DNA from: Eledone cirrhosa | Lineage: Eukaryota; Mollusca; Cephalopoda; Octopoda; Eledonidae | NCBI GenBank assembly: GCA_964016885.1 | Contig: OZ024748.1 | Location: 32,694,791-32,758,790 of the forward strand | Direction of reading: 5' to 3' | DNA length: 64,000 nt | In this document: positions 1-12,899 of the stretch, piece after piece | How positions within the stretch are numbered: position 1 is the stretch's first letter | Layout of the letters: every line of letters begins with the position of its first letter | Notes under the pieces: generated by a model | The model's database searches: none | What the model was told of the DNA's origin: nothing | Seen by the model: only the letters and a program-made list of their open reading frames with translations | Translations under genes and position numbers: made by a program

Positions 1-1
1 C

Positions 2-87
<86 letters not shown>

Positions 88-509
88 GCACACATATATA
101 TATGTACGTATCAGTTTACCGAACATTTATCATAATGTTCGCTTTGTTGGTTTGTAAACAAACGGACAGCCTGATTTACGCCGTACAGTGTTCAGGCAAC
201 CACGTCACCTTTTTGTTCAACACTGACACAGGAACGATGTACTAGTTTCAAGCTTGTTAGCTATCGTCAGCACCGTATACCTTTGTGCCAGCTGGTTGAA
301 CGTTCGAAAGTTTATGCTTTCCTTATGAAAATTAACGGCTGAGCAGCCTAATTTGCATATCGAGTGAGTTCAGTCGGCCAGGCGCACCGAAAACGATAAG
401 TGGAATAGAATGAAACGAAATTTCATTTCTCACTCTTAGTACGGCACTTACTTAAATGTAAGTGTGTATGTATACGTACATACATATATGTATACAGACG
501 TACAGTAGC

Positions 510-544
<35 letters not shown>

Positions 545-968
545 CTGGCACACATATATATATGTACGTATCAGTTTACCGAACATTTATTATAATGTTC
601 GCTTTGTTCGTTTGTAAACAAACGGACAGCCTGAATTACGCCGTACAGTGTTCAGGCAACCAGGTCACCTTTTTGTTCAACATTGACATAGGAACGATGT
701 ACTAGTTTCAAGCTTGTTAGCTATCGTCAGCACCGTATACCTTTCTACAAGATGGTTGAACGTTCGAAAGTATATACTTTCCTTATGAAAATTAACGGCT
801 GAGCAGCCTAATTTGCATATCGATGAGTTCAGTCGGCCAGGCGCACCGAAAACGATAAATGGAATAGAATGAAACGAAATTTCATTTCTCTCTCTTATTA
901 CGGCACTTACTTATATGTAAGTATGTACGTATACGTACATACATATATGTATACAGACGTACAGTAGC

Positions 969-1026
<58 letters not shown>

Positions 1027-1900
1027 GCACACATATATATATGTACGTATCAGTTTACCGAACATTTATTATGATGTTCGCTTTGTTCGTTTGTAGACAA
1101 ACGGACAGCCTGATTTACGCCGTACAGTGTTCAGGCAACCACTTCACCTTTTTGTTCAACACTGACACGGGAACGATGTGCTAGTTTCAAGATTGTTAGC
1201 TAACGTCAGCACCGTATACCTTTGTGCCAGATGGTTGAACGTTCAAAAGTATATACTTTCCTTATGAAAATTAACGGCTGAGCAGCCTAATTTGCATATC
1301 GAGTGACTTCAGTCGGCCAGGCGCACCGAAAACGATAAGTGGAATAGAATGAAACGAAATTTCATTTCTCACTCTTAGTACGGCACTTACTTAAATGTAA
1401 GTGTGTATGTATACGTACATACATATATGTATACAGACGTACAGTAGCGTGTATATATATATATATATATACATGCTGGCACACATATATATATGTACGT
1501 ATCAGTTTACCGAACATTTATTATAATGTTCGCTTTGTTCGTTTGTAAACAAACGGACAGCCTGAATTACGCCGTACAGTGTTCAGGCCACCACGTCACC
1601 TTTTTGTACAACACTGACACAGGAACGATGTACTAGTTTCAAGCTTGTTAGCTATCGTCAGCAACGTATACCTTTCTGCAAGATGGTTGAACGTTCGAAA
1701 GTATATACTTTCCTTATGAAAATTAACGGCTGAACAGCCTAATTTGCATATCGAGTTAGTTCAGTCGGCCAGGCGCACCGAAAACGATAAATGGAATAGG
1801 GTGAAACGAAATTTCATTTCTCACTCTTAGTACGGCACTTACTTAAATGTAAGTATGTATGTATACGTACATACATATATGTATACAGAGGTACAGTAGC

Positions 1901-2205
<305 letters not shown>

Positions 2206-2401
2206 CAGGCACACATATATGAAAATTAACGGCTGAACAGCCTAATTTGCATATCGAGTTAGTTCAGTCGGCCAGGCGCACCGAAAACGATGTATGGAAT
2301 AGAATGAAACGAAATTTCATTTCTCACTCTTAGTACGGCACTTACTTAAATGTAAGTATGTATGTATACGTACATACATATATGTATAGAGACGTACAGT
2401 A

Positions 2402-2460
<59 letters not shown>

Positions 2461-2886
2461 CAGGCACACATATATATATATGTACGTATCAGTTTACCGA
2501 ACATTTATTATAATGTTCGCTTTGTTCGTTTGTAAACAAACGGACAGACTCATTTACGCCGTACAGTGTTCAGGCAACCACGTCACCTTTTTGTTTAACA
2601 CTGACACTGGAACGATGTACTAGTTTCAAACTTGTTAGCTATCGTCAGCACCGTATACCATTCTGCCGGATGGTTGAACGTTCGAAAGTATATACTTTCC
2701 TTATGAAAATTGACGGCTGAGCAGCCTAATTTGCATATCGATGAGTTCAGTCGGCCAGGCGCACCGAAAACTATAAAAGGAATAGAATGAAACGAAATTT
2801 AATTTCTCTCTCTTAGTACGGCACTTACTTATATGTAAGTATGTATGTATACGTACATACATATATGTATAGAGACGTACAGTAGC

Positions 2887-2951
<65 letters not shown>

Positions 2952-3376
2952 CAGGCACAGATATATACATGTACGTATCAGTTTACCGAACATTTATTAT
3001 AATGTTCGCTTTGTTCGTTTGTAAACAAACGGACAGCCTGATTTACGCCGTACAGTGTTCAGGAAACCACGTCACCTTTTTGTTCAACACTGACACAGGA
3101 ACGATATACTAGTTTCAAGCTTGTTAGCTATCGTCAGCACCGTATACCTTTCTGTCAGATGGTTGAACGTTCGAAAGTATATACTTTCCTTATGAAAATT
3201 AACGGCTGAGCAGCCTAATTTGCACATCGAGTTAGTTCAGTCGGCCAGGCGCACCGAAAACGATGTATGGAATAGAATGAAACGAAATTTCATTTCTCAC
3301 TCTTAGTACGGCACTTACTTAAATGAAAGTATGTATGTATACGTACATACATATATGTATAGAGACGTACAGTAGC

Positions 3377-3443
<67 letters not shown>

Positions 3444-3878
3444 TATACATACAGGCACACATATATATATATGTACGTATCAGTTTTTCCGAACATTTAT
3501 TATAATGTTCGCTTTGTTCGTTTGTAAACAAACGGACAGACTCATTTACGCCGTACAGTGTTCAGGCAACCACGTCACCTTTTTGTTCACCACTGACACT
3601 GGAACGATGTACTAGTTTCAAACTTGTTAGCTATTGTCAGCACCGTATACCATTCTGCCGGATGGTTGAACGTTCGAAAGTATATACTTTCCTTATGAAA
3701 ATTAACGGCTGAGAAGCCTAATTTGCATATCGATGAGTTCAGTCGGCCAGGCGCACCGAAAACGATAAATGGAATAGAATGAAACGAAATTTAATCTCTC
3801 TCTGTTATAACGGCACTTACTTATATGTAAGTATGTACGTATACGTACATACATATATGTATAGAGACGTACAGTAGC

Positions 3879-3926
<48 letters not shown>

Positions 3927-4796
3927 GCACACATATATATATGTACGTATCAGTTTACCGAACATTTATTATGATGTTCGCTTTGTTCGTTTGTAGACAA
4001 ACGGACAGCCTGATTTACGCCGTACAGTGTTCAGGCAACCACTACACCTTTTTGTTCAACACTGACACGGGAACGATGTACTAGTTTCAAGCTTGTTAGC
4101 TAACGTCTGCACCGTATACCTTTGTGCCAGATGATTGAACGTTCAAAAGTATATACTTTCCTTATGAAAATTAACGGCTGAGCAGCCTAATTTGCATATC
4201 GAGTGAGTTCAGTCGGCCAGGCGCACCGAAAACGATAAGTGGAATAGAATGAAACGAAATTTCATTTCTCACTCTTAGTACGGCACTTACTTAAATGTAA
4301 GTGCGTATGTATACGTACATACATATATGTATACAGACGTACAGTAGCATGTATATATATATATACATACTGGCACACATATATATATGTACGTATCAGT
4401 TTACCGAACATTTATTATAATGTTCGCTTTGTTCGTTTGTAAACAAACGGACAGCCTGAATTACGCCGTACAGTGTTCAGGTAACCACGTCACCTTTTTG
4501 TTCAACACTGACACAGGAACGATGTACTAGTTTCAAGCTTGTTAGGTATCGTCAGCACCGTATACCTTTCTGCAAGATGGTTGAACGTTCGAAAGTATAT
4601 ACTTTCCTTATGAAAATTAACGGCTGAACAGCCTAATTTGCATATCGAGTTAGTTCAGTCGGCCAGGCGCACCGAAAACGATAAATGGAATAGCGTGAAA
4701 CGAAATTTCATTTCTCACTCTAAGTACGGCACTTACTTAAATGTAAGTATGTATGTATACGTACATACATATATGTATACAGAGGTATAGTAGCAT

Positions 4797-4817
4797 GTAT
4801 ATATATATATATATATA

Positions 4818-4865
<48 letters not shown>

Positions 4866-4878
4866 TATATATATATAA

Positions 4879-4911
<33 letters not shown>

Positions 4912-4928
4912 AATATATATATATATAA

Positions 4929-5015
<87 letters not shown>

Positions 5016-5031
5016 AATATATATATATACA
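4797..5031. repeat. Second long interrupted (TA)n tract
   Basis: About 235 bp of TA with AAATATATATATATA and ACATATATA interruptions, inside the copy that starts near 4640. It is similar in style to the tract at 1901-2201. Confidence 0.95.
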
Positions 5032-5458
5032 TACAGGCACACATATATATATGTACGTATCAGTTTAACCAAACATTTATTATAATGTTCGCTTTGTTCG
5101 TTTGTAAACAAACGGACAGCCTGATTTCCGCCGTACAGTGTTCAGGCAACCACGTCACCTTTTTGTTCAACACTGACACAGGAACGATGTACTAGTTTCA
5201 AGCTTGTTCGGTATCGTCAGCACCGTATACCTTCCTGAAAGATGGTTGAACGTTCGAAAGTATATACTTTCCTTATGAAAATTAACGGCTGAGCAGCCTA
5301 ATTTGCATATCGAAGAGTTCAGTCGGCCAGGCGCACCGAAAACGATAAATGGAATGGAATGAAACGAAATTTCATTTCTCTCTCTTAGTGCGGCACTTAC
5401 TTAAATGTAAGTATGTATGTATACGTACATACATATATGTATACAGACGTACAGTACC

Positions 5459-5513
<55 letters not shown>

Positions 5514-5521
5514 CATACAGG

Positions 5522-5552
<31 letters not shown>

Positions 5553-6430
5553 ACAGGCACACATATATACATGTACGTTTACCGAACATTTATTATAATG
5601 TTCGCTTTGTTCGTTTGTAAACAAACGGACAGCCTGATTTACGCCGTACAGTGTTCAGGCAACCACGTCACCTTTTTGTTCAACACTGACACAGGAATGA
5701 TGTACTAGTTTCAAGCTTGTTAGCTATCGTCAGCACCGTATACCTTTCTGCCAGATGGTTGAACGTTCGAAAGTATATACTTTCCTTATGATAATTGACG
5801 GCTGAGCAGCCTAATTTGCATATCGAGTTAGTTCAGTCGGCCAGGCGCACCGAAAACGATAAATGGAATAGAATGAAACGAAATTTCATTTCTCACTCTT
5901 AGTACGGCACTTACTTAAATGTAAGTGTGTATGTATACGTACATACATATATGTATACAGACGTACAGTAGCATGTATATATATATATATATATATATAT
6001 ACATACAGGCACACATATATATATGTACGTATCAGTTTACCGTACATTTATAATAATGTTCGCTTTGTTCGTTTGTAAACAAACGGACAGCCTGATTTAC
6101 GCCGTACAGTGTTCAGGAAACCACGTCACCTTTTTGTTCAACACTGACACAGGAACGATGTACTAGTTTCAAGCTTGTTAGCTATCGTCAGCACCGTATA
6201 CCTTTCTGTCAGATGGTTGAACGTTCGAAAGTATATACTTTCCTTATGAAAATTAACGGCTGAGCAGCCTAATTTGCACATCGTGTTAGTTCAGTCGGCC
6301 AGGCGCACCGAAAACGATATATGGAATAGAATGAAACGAAATTTCATTTCTCACTCTTAGTACGGCACTTACTTAAATGTAAGTATGTATGTATACGTAC
6401 ATACATATATGTATACAGACGTACTGTAGC

Positions 6431-6502
<72 letters not shown>

Positions 6503-6720
6503 GCACATATATATATATGTACGTATTAGTTTACCAAACATTTATTATAATGTTCGCTTTGTTCGTTTGTAAACAAACGGACATCCGGATTTACGCCGTA
6601 CAGTGTTCAGCCAACCACGTCACCTTTTTGTTCAACACTGACACATGAACGATGTACTAGTTTCAAGCTTGTCAGCTATCGTCAGCACCGTATACCTTTC
6701 TGCCAGATGGTTGAACGTTT

Positions 6721-7747
6721 GAACGTGGTTGCCTGAACACTGTACGGCGTAAATCAGGCTGGTCGTTTGTTTACAAACGAACAAAGCGAACATTATAATA
6801 AATGTTCGGTAAACTGATACGTACATATATATATGTGTGCCTGTATGTATGTATATATATATATATACATGCTACTGTACGTCTGTATACATATATGTAT
6901 GTACGTATACATACATACTTACGTTTAAGTGCCGTAATACGAGTGAGAAATGAAATTTCGTTTCATTCTATTCCATTTATCATTTTCGGTGCGCCTGGCC
7001 GACTGAATTCACTCGATATGTAAATGAGGGTTCTTAGCCGTTAATTTTCATAAAGAAAGTATATACTTTCGAACGTTCAACCATCTGGTAGAAAGGTATA
7101 CGGTGCTGACGATAGCTAAGAAGCTTGAAACTAGTACATCTTTCCTGTGTCAGTGTTGAACAAAAAGGTGACGTGGTTGCCTGAACACTGTACGGCGTAA
7201 ATCAGGCTGTCCGTTTGTTTACAAACGAACAAAGCGAACATTATAATAAATGTTCGGTAAACTGATACGTACATATATATATGTGTGCCTGTATGTATAT
7301 ATATATATATATATATATACATGCTACTGTACGTCTGTATACATATATGTATGTACGTATACATACATACTTACATTTAAGTAAGTGCCGTACTAAGAGT
7401 GAGAAATGAAATTTTGTTTCATTCTATTCTATTTATCGTTTTCGGTGCGCCTGGCCGACTGAACTCACTCGATATGCAAATTAGGCTTCTCAGCCGTTAA
7501 TTTTCATAAGGAAAGTATATACTTTCGAACGTTCAACCATCTGGCAGAAAAGTATACGGTGCTGACGATAGCTAAGAAGCTTGAAACTAGTACATCGTTC
7601 CTGTGTCAATGTTGAACAAAAAGGTGACGTGGTTGCCTGAACACTGTACGACGTAAATGAGGCTGTCCGTTTGTTTACAAACGAACAAAGCGAACATTAT
7701 AATAAATGTTCGGTAAACTGATACGTACATATATATATGTGTGCCTG

Positions 7748-7822
<75 letters not shown>

Positions 7823-7927
7823 TACTGTACGTCTGTATACATATAAGGTATGTACGTATACATACATACTTACATTTAAGTAAGTGCCGTACTAAGAGTG
7901 AGAAATGAAATTTCGTTTCATTCTATT

Positions 7928-7930
<3 letters not shown>
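6721..7930 (-). repeat. Inverted continuation of the ~0.45 kb array
   Basis: The same unit runs in the opposite orientation, as about 2.7 copies with landmarks near 6801, 7249 and 7706. The switch is abrupt at 6717-6726 with no spacer: forward sequence ending GGTTGAACGTTT passes into inverted GAACGTGGTTGCCTG. The last copy stops at TTCATTCTATTCCAT and runs directly into (TA)n. Confidence 0.92.

Positions 7931-7987
<57 letters not shown>
7931..7987. repeat. (TA)n tract ending the array
   Basis: A pure TA run marks the distal border of the inverted array copies. Single-copy-looking AT-rich DNA follows (7988-8204), in which I see no gene. Confidence 0.9.
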
Positions 7988-7991
<4 letters not shown>

Positions 7992-8204
7992 ACGTGTATA
8001 TAATTGCATTTGTATATTTAATTTTAAATTTCCTGGCCTAGTATGAATAACAATTTCTAGATGGTTTATAACACAAACTATGGAAAATTTAGTCAGAAAT
8101 ATTTTAAAAATAAAACATAATACATTAGTGAATAAAACGTAATAATGATAAAAATTGTTGAATTACCTTGAAAATATTTATTTATTAGCTAGAAGATATT
8201 TATT

Positions 8205-8870
8205 TAGCCAGAGATTTTACTGGAAATATTTATATATTAGGTTGATATGTGGTCTAAAATATATATATTGTCTATAATTGACTGATAGCAGATGTTCCGG
8301 TGAAATAGTAGTTTTACTACTACAGATTGTAATGGAACTCTTAGTAGACACAATTGTAAAGTAAGAATAGATATGACAGTGTAAGACTGGTGTACGGGAA
8401 AGAAAATTGTTTGTATATATATATAATTGTTACACAAGATATAATTAGATTAATTAAAGTTATAATTGTTTCTACTTTTGGCACAAGGCCAGCAATTATC
8501 CTGTGCATTACTGGTACTTTATTTTATCGAAATGAAGACAGCAGGTACACGGTATCGTTGGGAATGTTTCAACTCTCATACCTACCGGTGTCATACGTTA
8601 AAAGCCCCTGATATAATTTAATGCATTCAGACACAGTTCCAATCGTATTTAATTAATTGTAAATCACAAAGTATCACTCAGTAAAATATCAATTATATAT
8701 CAATAAGAGAACCTCTACGTAGTCTCAGTGACTGCTAGAAATAGCAGCGATATTATCCATTTCAACTTAGTTTTTTCTGTTTAAAATCTCCAAAGTTTAG
8801 TTATACAATCAACAGCAAGCCTTTTGTACAGACTTCGGAATAAACTGGAAGACCGTAAAAATATCATTCT
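8205..8870. repeat. Dispersed repeat R1, copy 1
   Basis: Closely matches 56877-57415. Shared landmarks are TTAGGTTGATATGTGGTCTA, GACTGATAGCAGATGTTC, TAATGGAACTCTT and GACAGTGTAAGACTG, then CCTCTACGTAGTCTC and TGGAAGACCGT. This copy carries a SINE piece at 8464-8530 that the other lacks, and about 65 bp near 8765-8825 that the other has lost. The short open frames match between copies only because the DNA is duplicated; no conserved protein is evident. Confidence 0.85.
8464..8530 (-). mobile_element. 5'-truncated tRNA-SINE tail
   Basis: Reverse complement of the 3' end of the SINE seen in full at 11964-12150 (CGATAAAATAAAGTACCAGT through AAAGTAGAAACAATT). The paralogous site at about 57130 reads straight across without it, so this is an insertion of a 5'-truncated copy. 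Confidence 0.85.
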
Positions 8871-8879
8871 CCTTCTCTC

Positions 8880-9016
8880 TCTCTTTAAGCAAAGAATCGT
8901 TGCTTTCACCCTTAACGGGATCTTTTGAAACTCATTATTTTAATAAATAGTTGCCCTACGGCTTATATATACATATATATATATATATTATCCTTATCGA
9001 GCCCCCTCCGGATTAT

Positions 9017-9081
<65 letters not shown>

Positions 9082-9215
9082 CGTTTCTGAATTTGTTTAG
9101 CAAGATTCTTTATCTGAAAACGTGTGTTGAAACCGATATTGTTATACTTTGAGAGGGTCATGTTGCTAATAAGAAACACACGCACCTGTTGCTTTGACTT
9201 CAATTTATTATAATA
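8880..9215. repeat. Penelope-like terminal-repeat composite (inverted copy of 50170-50620)
   Basis: Contains in order: AAGCAAAGAATCG and CTTTCACCCTTAACGGGATC (the outer end of the arm at 50527-50864), TTATCCTTATCGAGCCC (compare 50485), a (TA)n tract, and TGTTATACTTTGAGAGGGTC (compare the arm end near 50190). The same modules occur in reverse order and orientation at 50170-50620. It is diverged from that copy. Confidence 0.7.
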
Positions 9216-9383
9216 AATTTATAAATTTAGGAATTTATAAATTTCCGTTCCACAACCAGATGATTGTTTATATATTGTCAAAGTTCTTTCGTCACACATT
9301 CTGTGTGTATATATATATATATATTAATTCAAAATATTAACAAAATAGATATTCTTGTGATCAAGTATATTTTATTATACATA

Positions 9384-9426
9384 TTTCAGAGGTACTGAGT
9401 TAACTTCAACAGTACGTCCACATCAG
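9384..9426 (-). other. Degenerate hammerhead-like hairpin core
   Basis: On the minus strand CTGATGT is followed by a hairpin (GTACTG...CAGTAC) and then GAAATATG. The spacing and flanks (TTTTATCTGATG before, AAATATGTATAA after) match the better-preserved cores at 59380 and 59752. The final A of CTGATGA is changed to T, so catalytic competence is doubtful. Confidence 0.45.
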
Positions 9427-9429
9427 ATA

Positions 9430-11960
9430 AAATAAGATGATGCATGACATACCCTGATATAGTAGATCGTTAAGATTCAGTCATGGTAGTGAGTAATATA
9501 TGACAAAACTCAATATTTATATACCTTAATATTGAAAACATGAACAAAACTACATATAATAGAGAGGGTACGTGTGAGAAAGCTTTAAAAATACATGGCA
9601 GCAATATAACTGTTAAATATTCAAATAATTTAAATTACTGAACAAAGAGGAAAGAAAAGAAAGGCATAGAGGAAGAAACAGGTGAGGGGATAATATAGCT
9701 AGTAGGAGCCTAGAAAACAAAGGAGAGTTGATTACAGAGAGAGAGATAAAGAGAAATAACTTATATATTGTAATAATGTAGGGAGATATTAAATTAGAAC
9801 AACATTTGGGCTTAGCTTTAGGAAAAAGGAAAAAAATTCAATTCATTGAATTATTGAAATATCTAAAAATATTCATCAATCGGAATTTTAATTTTAAATA
9901 TAGTTGGGTGTATTCATATGAAGGTTAATACCAAGTCTTTAGACAATTATCTATATATACAATATATATCCAAACATATCTGGTTGACCGTTAACATTCA
10001 AATCATTTAATTTAAGTTAGTTCAGAGTAATGAATAATATTTTAGGTTATAAAAGTTAATAAATATCTGTATTAATATTAAAGAATACTATCATATTTAA
10101 TTTCTAAAATCAAATTTTATGAAATCAAATTTAGAGGAATTACAAACACGAGAAAAAAACATAATGTTTTTACAACCTCGCGAAGGTAAACTTTACTAAA
10201 TTTATTATATAATATTAAATTATTTATATTATATTGAAAACAGTTTATATTATATAATTTAGAAAATAATTACAATTATAATTTTTAAACAATTTTAAGA
10301 TTAACAAATTGAATCCCTAAAGGATCAACAGGTCTTATAATTAAACTTTAAAAAGTCTGATTATTAAATTATATATATGCGTTTATCAAAAAAATACACA
10401 AAGATTATATTGTCTAAAGACTTAAGATGATACCTCTCAATTAGACATAACCTAATACAATACAATAAATAAGTTACTGAAAATATTGTTAAAATTAATG
10501 TTTTAAATCAATTATTGTAATAGGATCATTTAATAGATATAATATACAAGTCAAAACTTCATGAGTCCTAAGGATAAGGACTAGATGCAAAATAAAAAAG
10601 TGAAAAAAGTAAAAATAATGAATTGTTTGCGATCATAAAAGTGCTCAATATTAAAAAATATAGTTTAAAATGCAAGAGGTTTTTTTTTTATTTATATAGT
10701 AGACAAACAAGACTTCTAAAGTGTCCACGAAGATGATAGAAAGAGGAGCTAAGGATTTGCATGACCCGAAGGTAACCCAAATTTAATTAAAATAAATTAA
10801 ATTAAATTAAGTAATAATCGTTATATAATTTAGAACATTAAGGAAATATCTAACAATTATATCAATAGAGAGTCAATTGAGTATCCAAATTACTTATAAT
10901 TGTAACTAGGAGCATGTTATTATACTAGATAAACAAATTTGCTCAAATATATAGATATAGGTATTAGTGAAACGATATACATATAATAAATAAATAATTA
11001 CAATCATTATTAGTAATGTTATAATTGTAGTTTTACCTCTTGTTCAGTGGAAAGAAAGACCAATATTTGTCGACTAGTATGATTTGTGACATTTATACCT
11101 AAATATATATAAAAAAATATATATGTACAAATCTAACTTTCTGAATCTTAAAACATAACCAAAATGAGTAAAATATATAAATGCATGAATGATTTACGGT
11201 TCAATTATAACCGGTAATCTTACAAGTTATATATCCAAAACAAAGACAAATATATAAGGATCCAAATCTACATTATATATATCTAAAATAATCCAAAGGT
11301 GTGCATATTCATCAAGAGAACAAGTTAATAAATAATATGTTTATATACCTAAACAGGAGCCTTCAGTCTAACATTAATTCTATCATAAATGAGTAGAAAA
11401 TAAAACATTATTAAAGTTTTATAATCTGTTATAACGTTTTAGGTATAACAGTTGATAAGAGACGTCAAAAATTAAAACCTGTTTATTTAGTATTTTTTCC
11501 TGACTTTTTGCGAGGCTTGGAATGTAGACAAAGCTTTATGAAGGCAGTTTGAGAATAATTCACTTTTTTTGTTAATTAAGTTTTCATAATTATTAATTAT
11601 TAATAGGGTCTCCATAGTACAGAGGTTGCAGTTAGGTGATATTGACGAATTCGAGTACATTCTACTATTACATAGCTTCGTCCAAAAAATCGAGTATTTT
11701 AAATTTTTGTCTTTTAATGACCATATAAGTTGTGATAAAGAAGTCTAAGACTTCCTATTAGGATTCGAAAAAGAGCATTTGTGATTCCCAAATCTCGATT
11801 TAAATGTCGAAGAAGTTGCCCCTATGTAATTGTATGTGATGTTATTTGTTTTAACGGTGCATACACCAAATTTCTATCTAGACAATTATTTTGCAGAGGG
11901 CAATTTGGTTTATTTCTACAATTAGATTTCTATTTATTATTATTATAATTTATAATTTAT
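9430..11960. other. AT-rich intergenic DNA, no gene seen
   Basis: About 2.5 kb of strongly AT-rich sequence with poly-A/T runs, GAGA near 9738-9755 and small TA tracts. No open frame longer than about 60 codons and no recognised repeat family. A possible old transposon burial ground, but nothing can be supported. Confidence 0.6.
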
Positions 11961-11963
11961 AAG

Positions 11964-12150
11964 GGCGGTGGATTGGCAGTATCAGTAGAGGGTCGGACGC
12001 CATGCTTTCCAGCATAGTTACGTCCCTTTACGATCTGAGTTCAAATCCCGCCGAGGTTGACTTTGCCTTTCATCCTTACGGGGTCGATAAAATAAAGTAC
12101 CAGTAATGCACTGGGTAATTGCTGGCCTTGTGCCTAAAGTAGAAACAATT
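11964..12150 (+). mobile_element. tRNA-derived SINE (type 1), full length
   Basis: Starts GGCGGTGGATTGGCAGTATC, with an internal B-box-like GAGTTCAAATCC about 80 bp in. It then runs through CTTTGCCTTTCATCCTTACG and GGTCGATAAAATAAAGTACC and ends GGCCTTGTGCCTAAAGTAG plus an ATT-rich tail. The best-preserved plus-strand copy in the window, used as the reference for the other copies. Confidence 0.9.
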
Positions 12151-12184
12151 ATTATAATTTATATTAACACTATTAATACTTCGA

Positions 12185-12545
12185 AATGTTCTAGAATCAG
12201 TAGAGTGTCATACGATATGCTTTATGTCATAATGTTACAGTACTTTATGTTCTGGGTTTAAATCATGCCATGGTCAACTTTGACTATCATCCATTCATGG
12301 TTGATAAAAATCAGTAACAGTAATACACTGGGCCTGATTTAATTGGCATTCCCCTTTCTCTTCAAATTGCTGGCCTTGAGTCAAAAGTAGAAACATTTAT
12401 TTAAAGTCTATAAAACAATAGATAGAATGCTTTCTGCCATATTTTCCTGGTTCTTTGCTCTCTGAGTTTAAATCCTGCTGAGGTCAACTTTCTTTCATTC
12501 ATTCATGGTTGATAAAAAACAATACCAGTCTATCACTGGGGTCTA
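12185..12545 (+). mobile_element. Two old, diverged SINE copies in tandem
   Basis: The first (about 12185-12400) keeps GAATCAGTAGAGTGTCATAC, GGGTTTAAATCATGCC and TTGCTGGCCTTGAGTC. The second (about 12405-12545) keeps ATAGAATGCTTTCTGCC, GAGTTTAAATCCTGCTGAGG and GGTTGATAAAAAACAATACC but lacks a clear tail. The pair recurs at 23160, 32630 and 36475, so it belongs to the duplicated block and is older than the duplications. Confidence 0.75.
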
Positions 12546-12899
12546 TTCTTGCTCTCTATATTTCTATCTCACTTCCTCCCTCTTATTCTATCTCCTCCTC
12601 TGGGAGAAATCAACTGTTCAAACCTGGAGAGTGAAGGGCTCCACCAACCTTCAAATGTCCAGTGACACCCTTATGACTACATTATTTAAAAAAAAAAAAT
12701 TGATGTGTGTATATGTTTATTTTGTAAACCTTAACTGGTTTGTATTTATATTTATGACAAAATATCCACATGTGTAAATAAAAACAATTGCATAACTTTA
12801 ATATTTGTTGGATGGTACTTTCATGACAGTTGAAATTTTGACTTTTTAAAAAAATAATTCACATTTGAAAGTACTTTACAACTTTCTTCACTTTTTCTT

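Noticed and set aside
8237..8437. Minus-strand frame conserved between 8237-8437 and 56876-57103 (starting MCNNYIYIQ)
   Set aside because: Matches only because the DNA repeat R1 is duplicated; there are frame changes between copies and no recognisable domain.
11964..12150. tRNA gene
   Set aside because: The B-box-like sequence belongs to a SINE head; there is no complete cloverleaf, and many truncated copies share the same tail.
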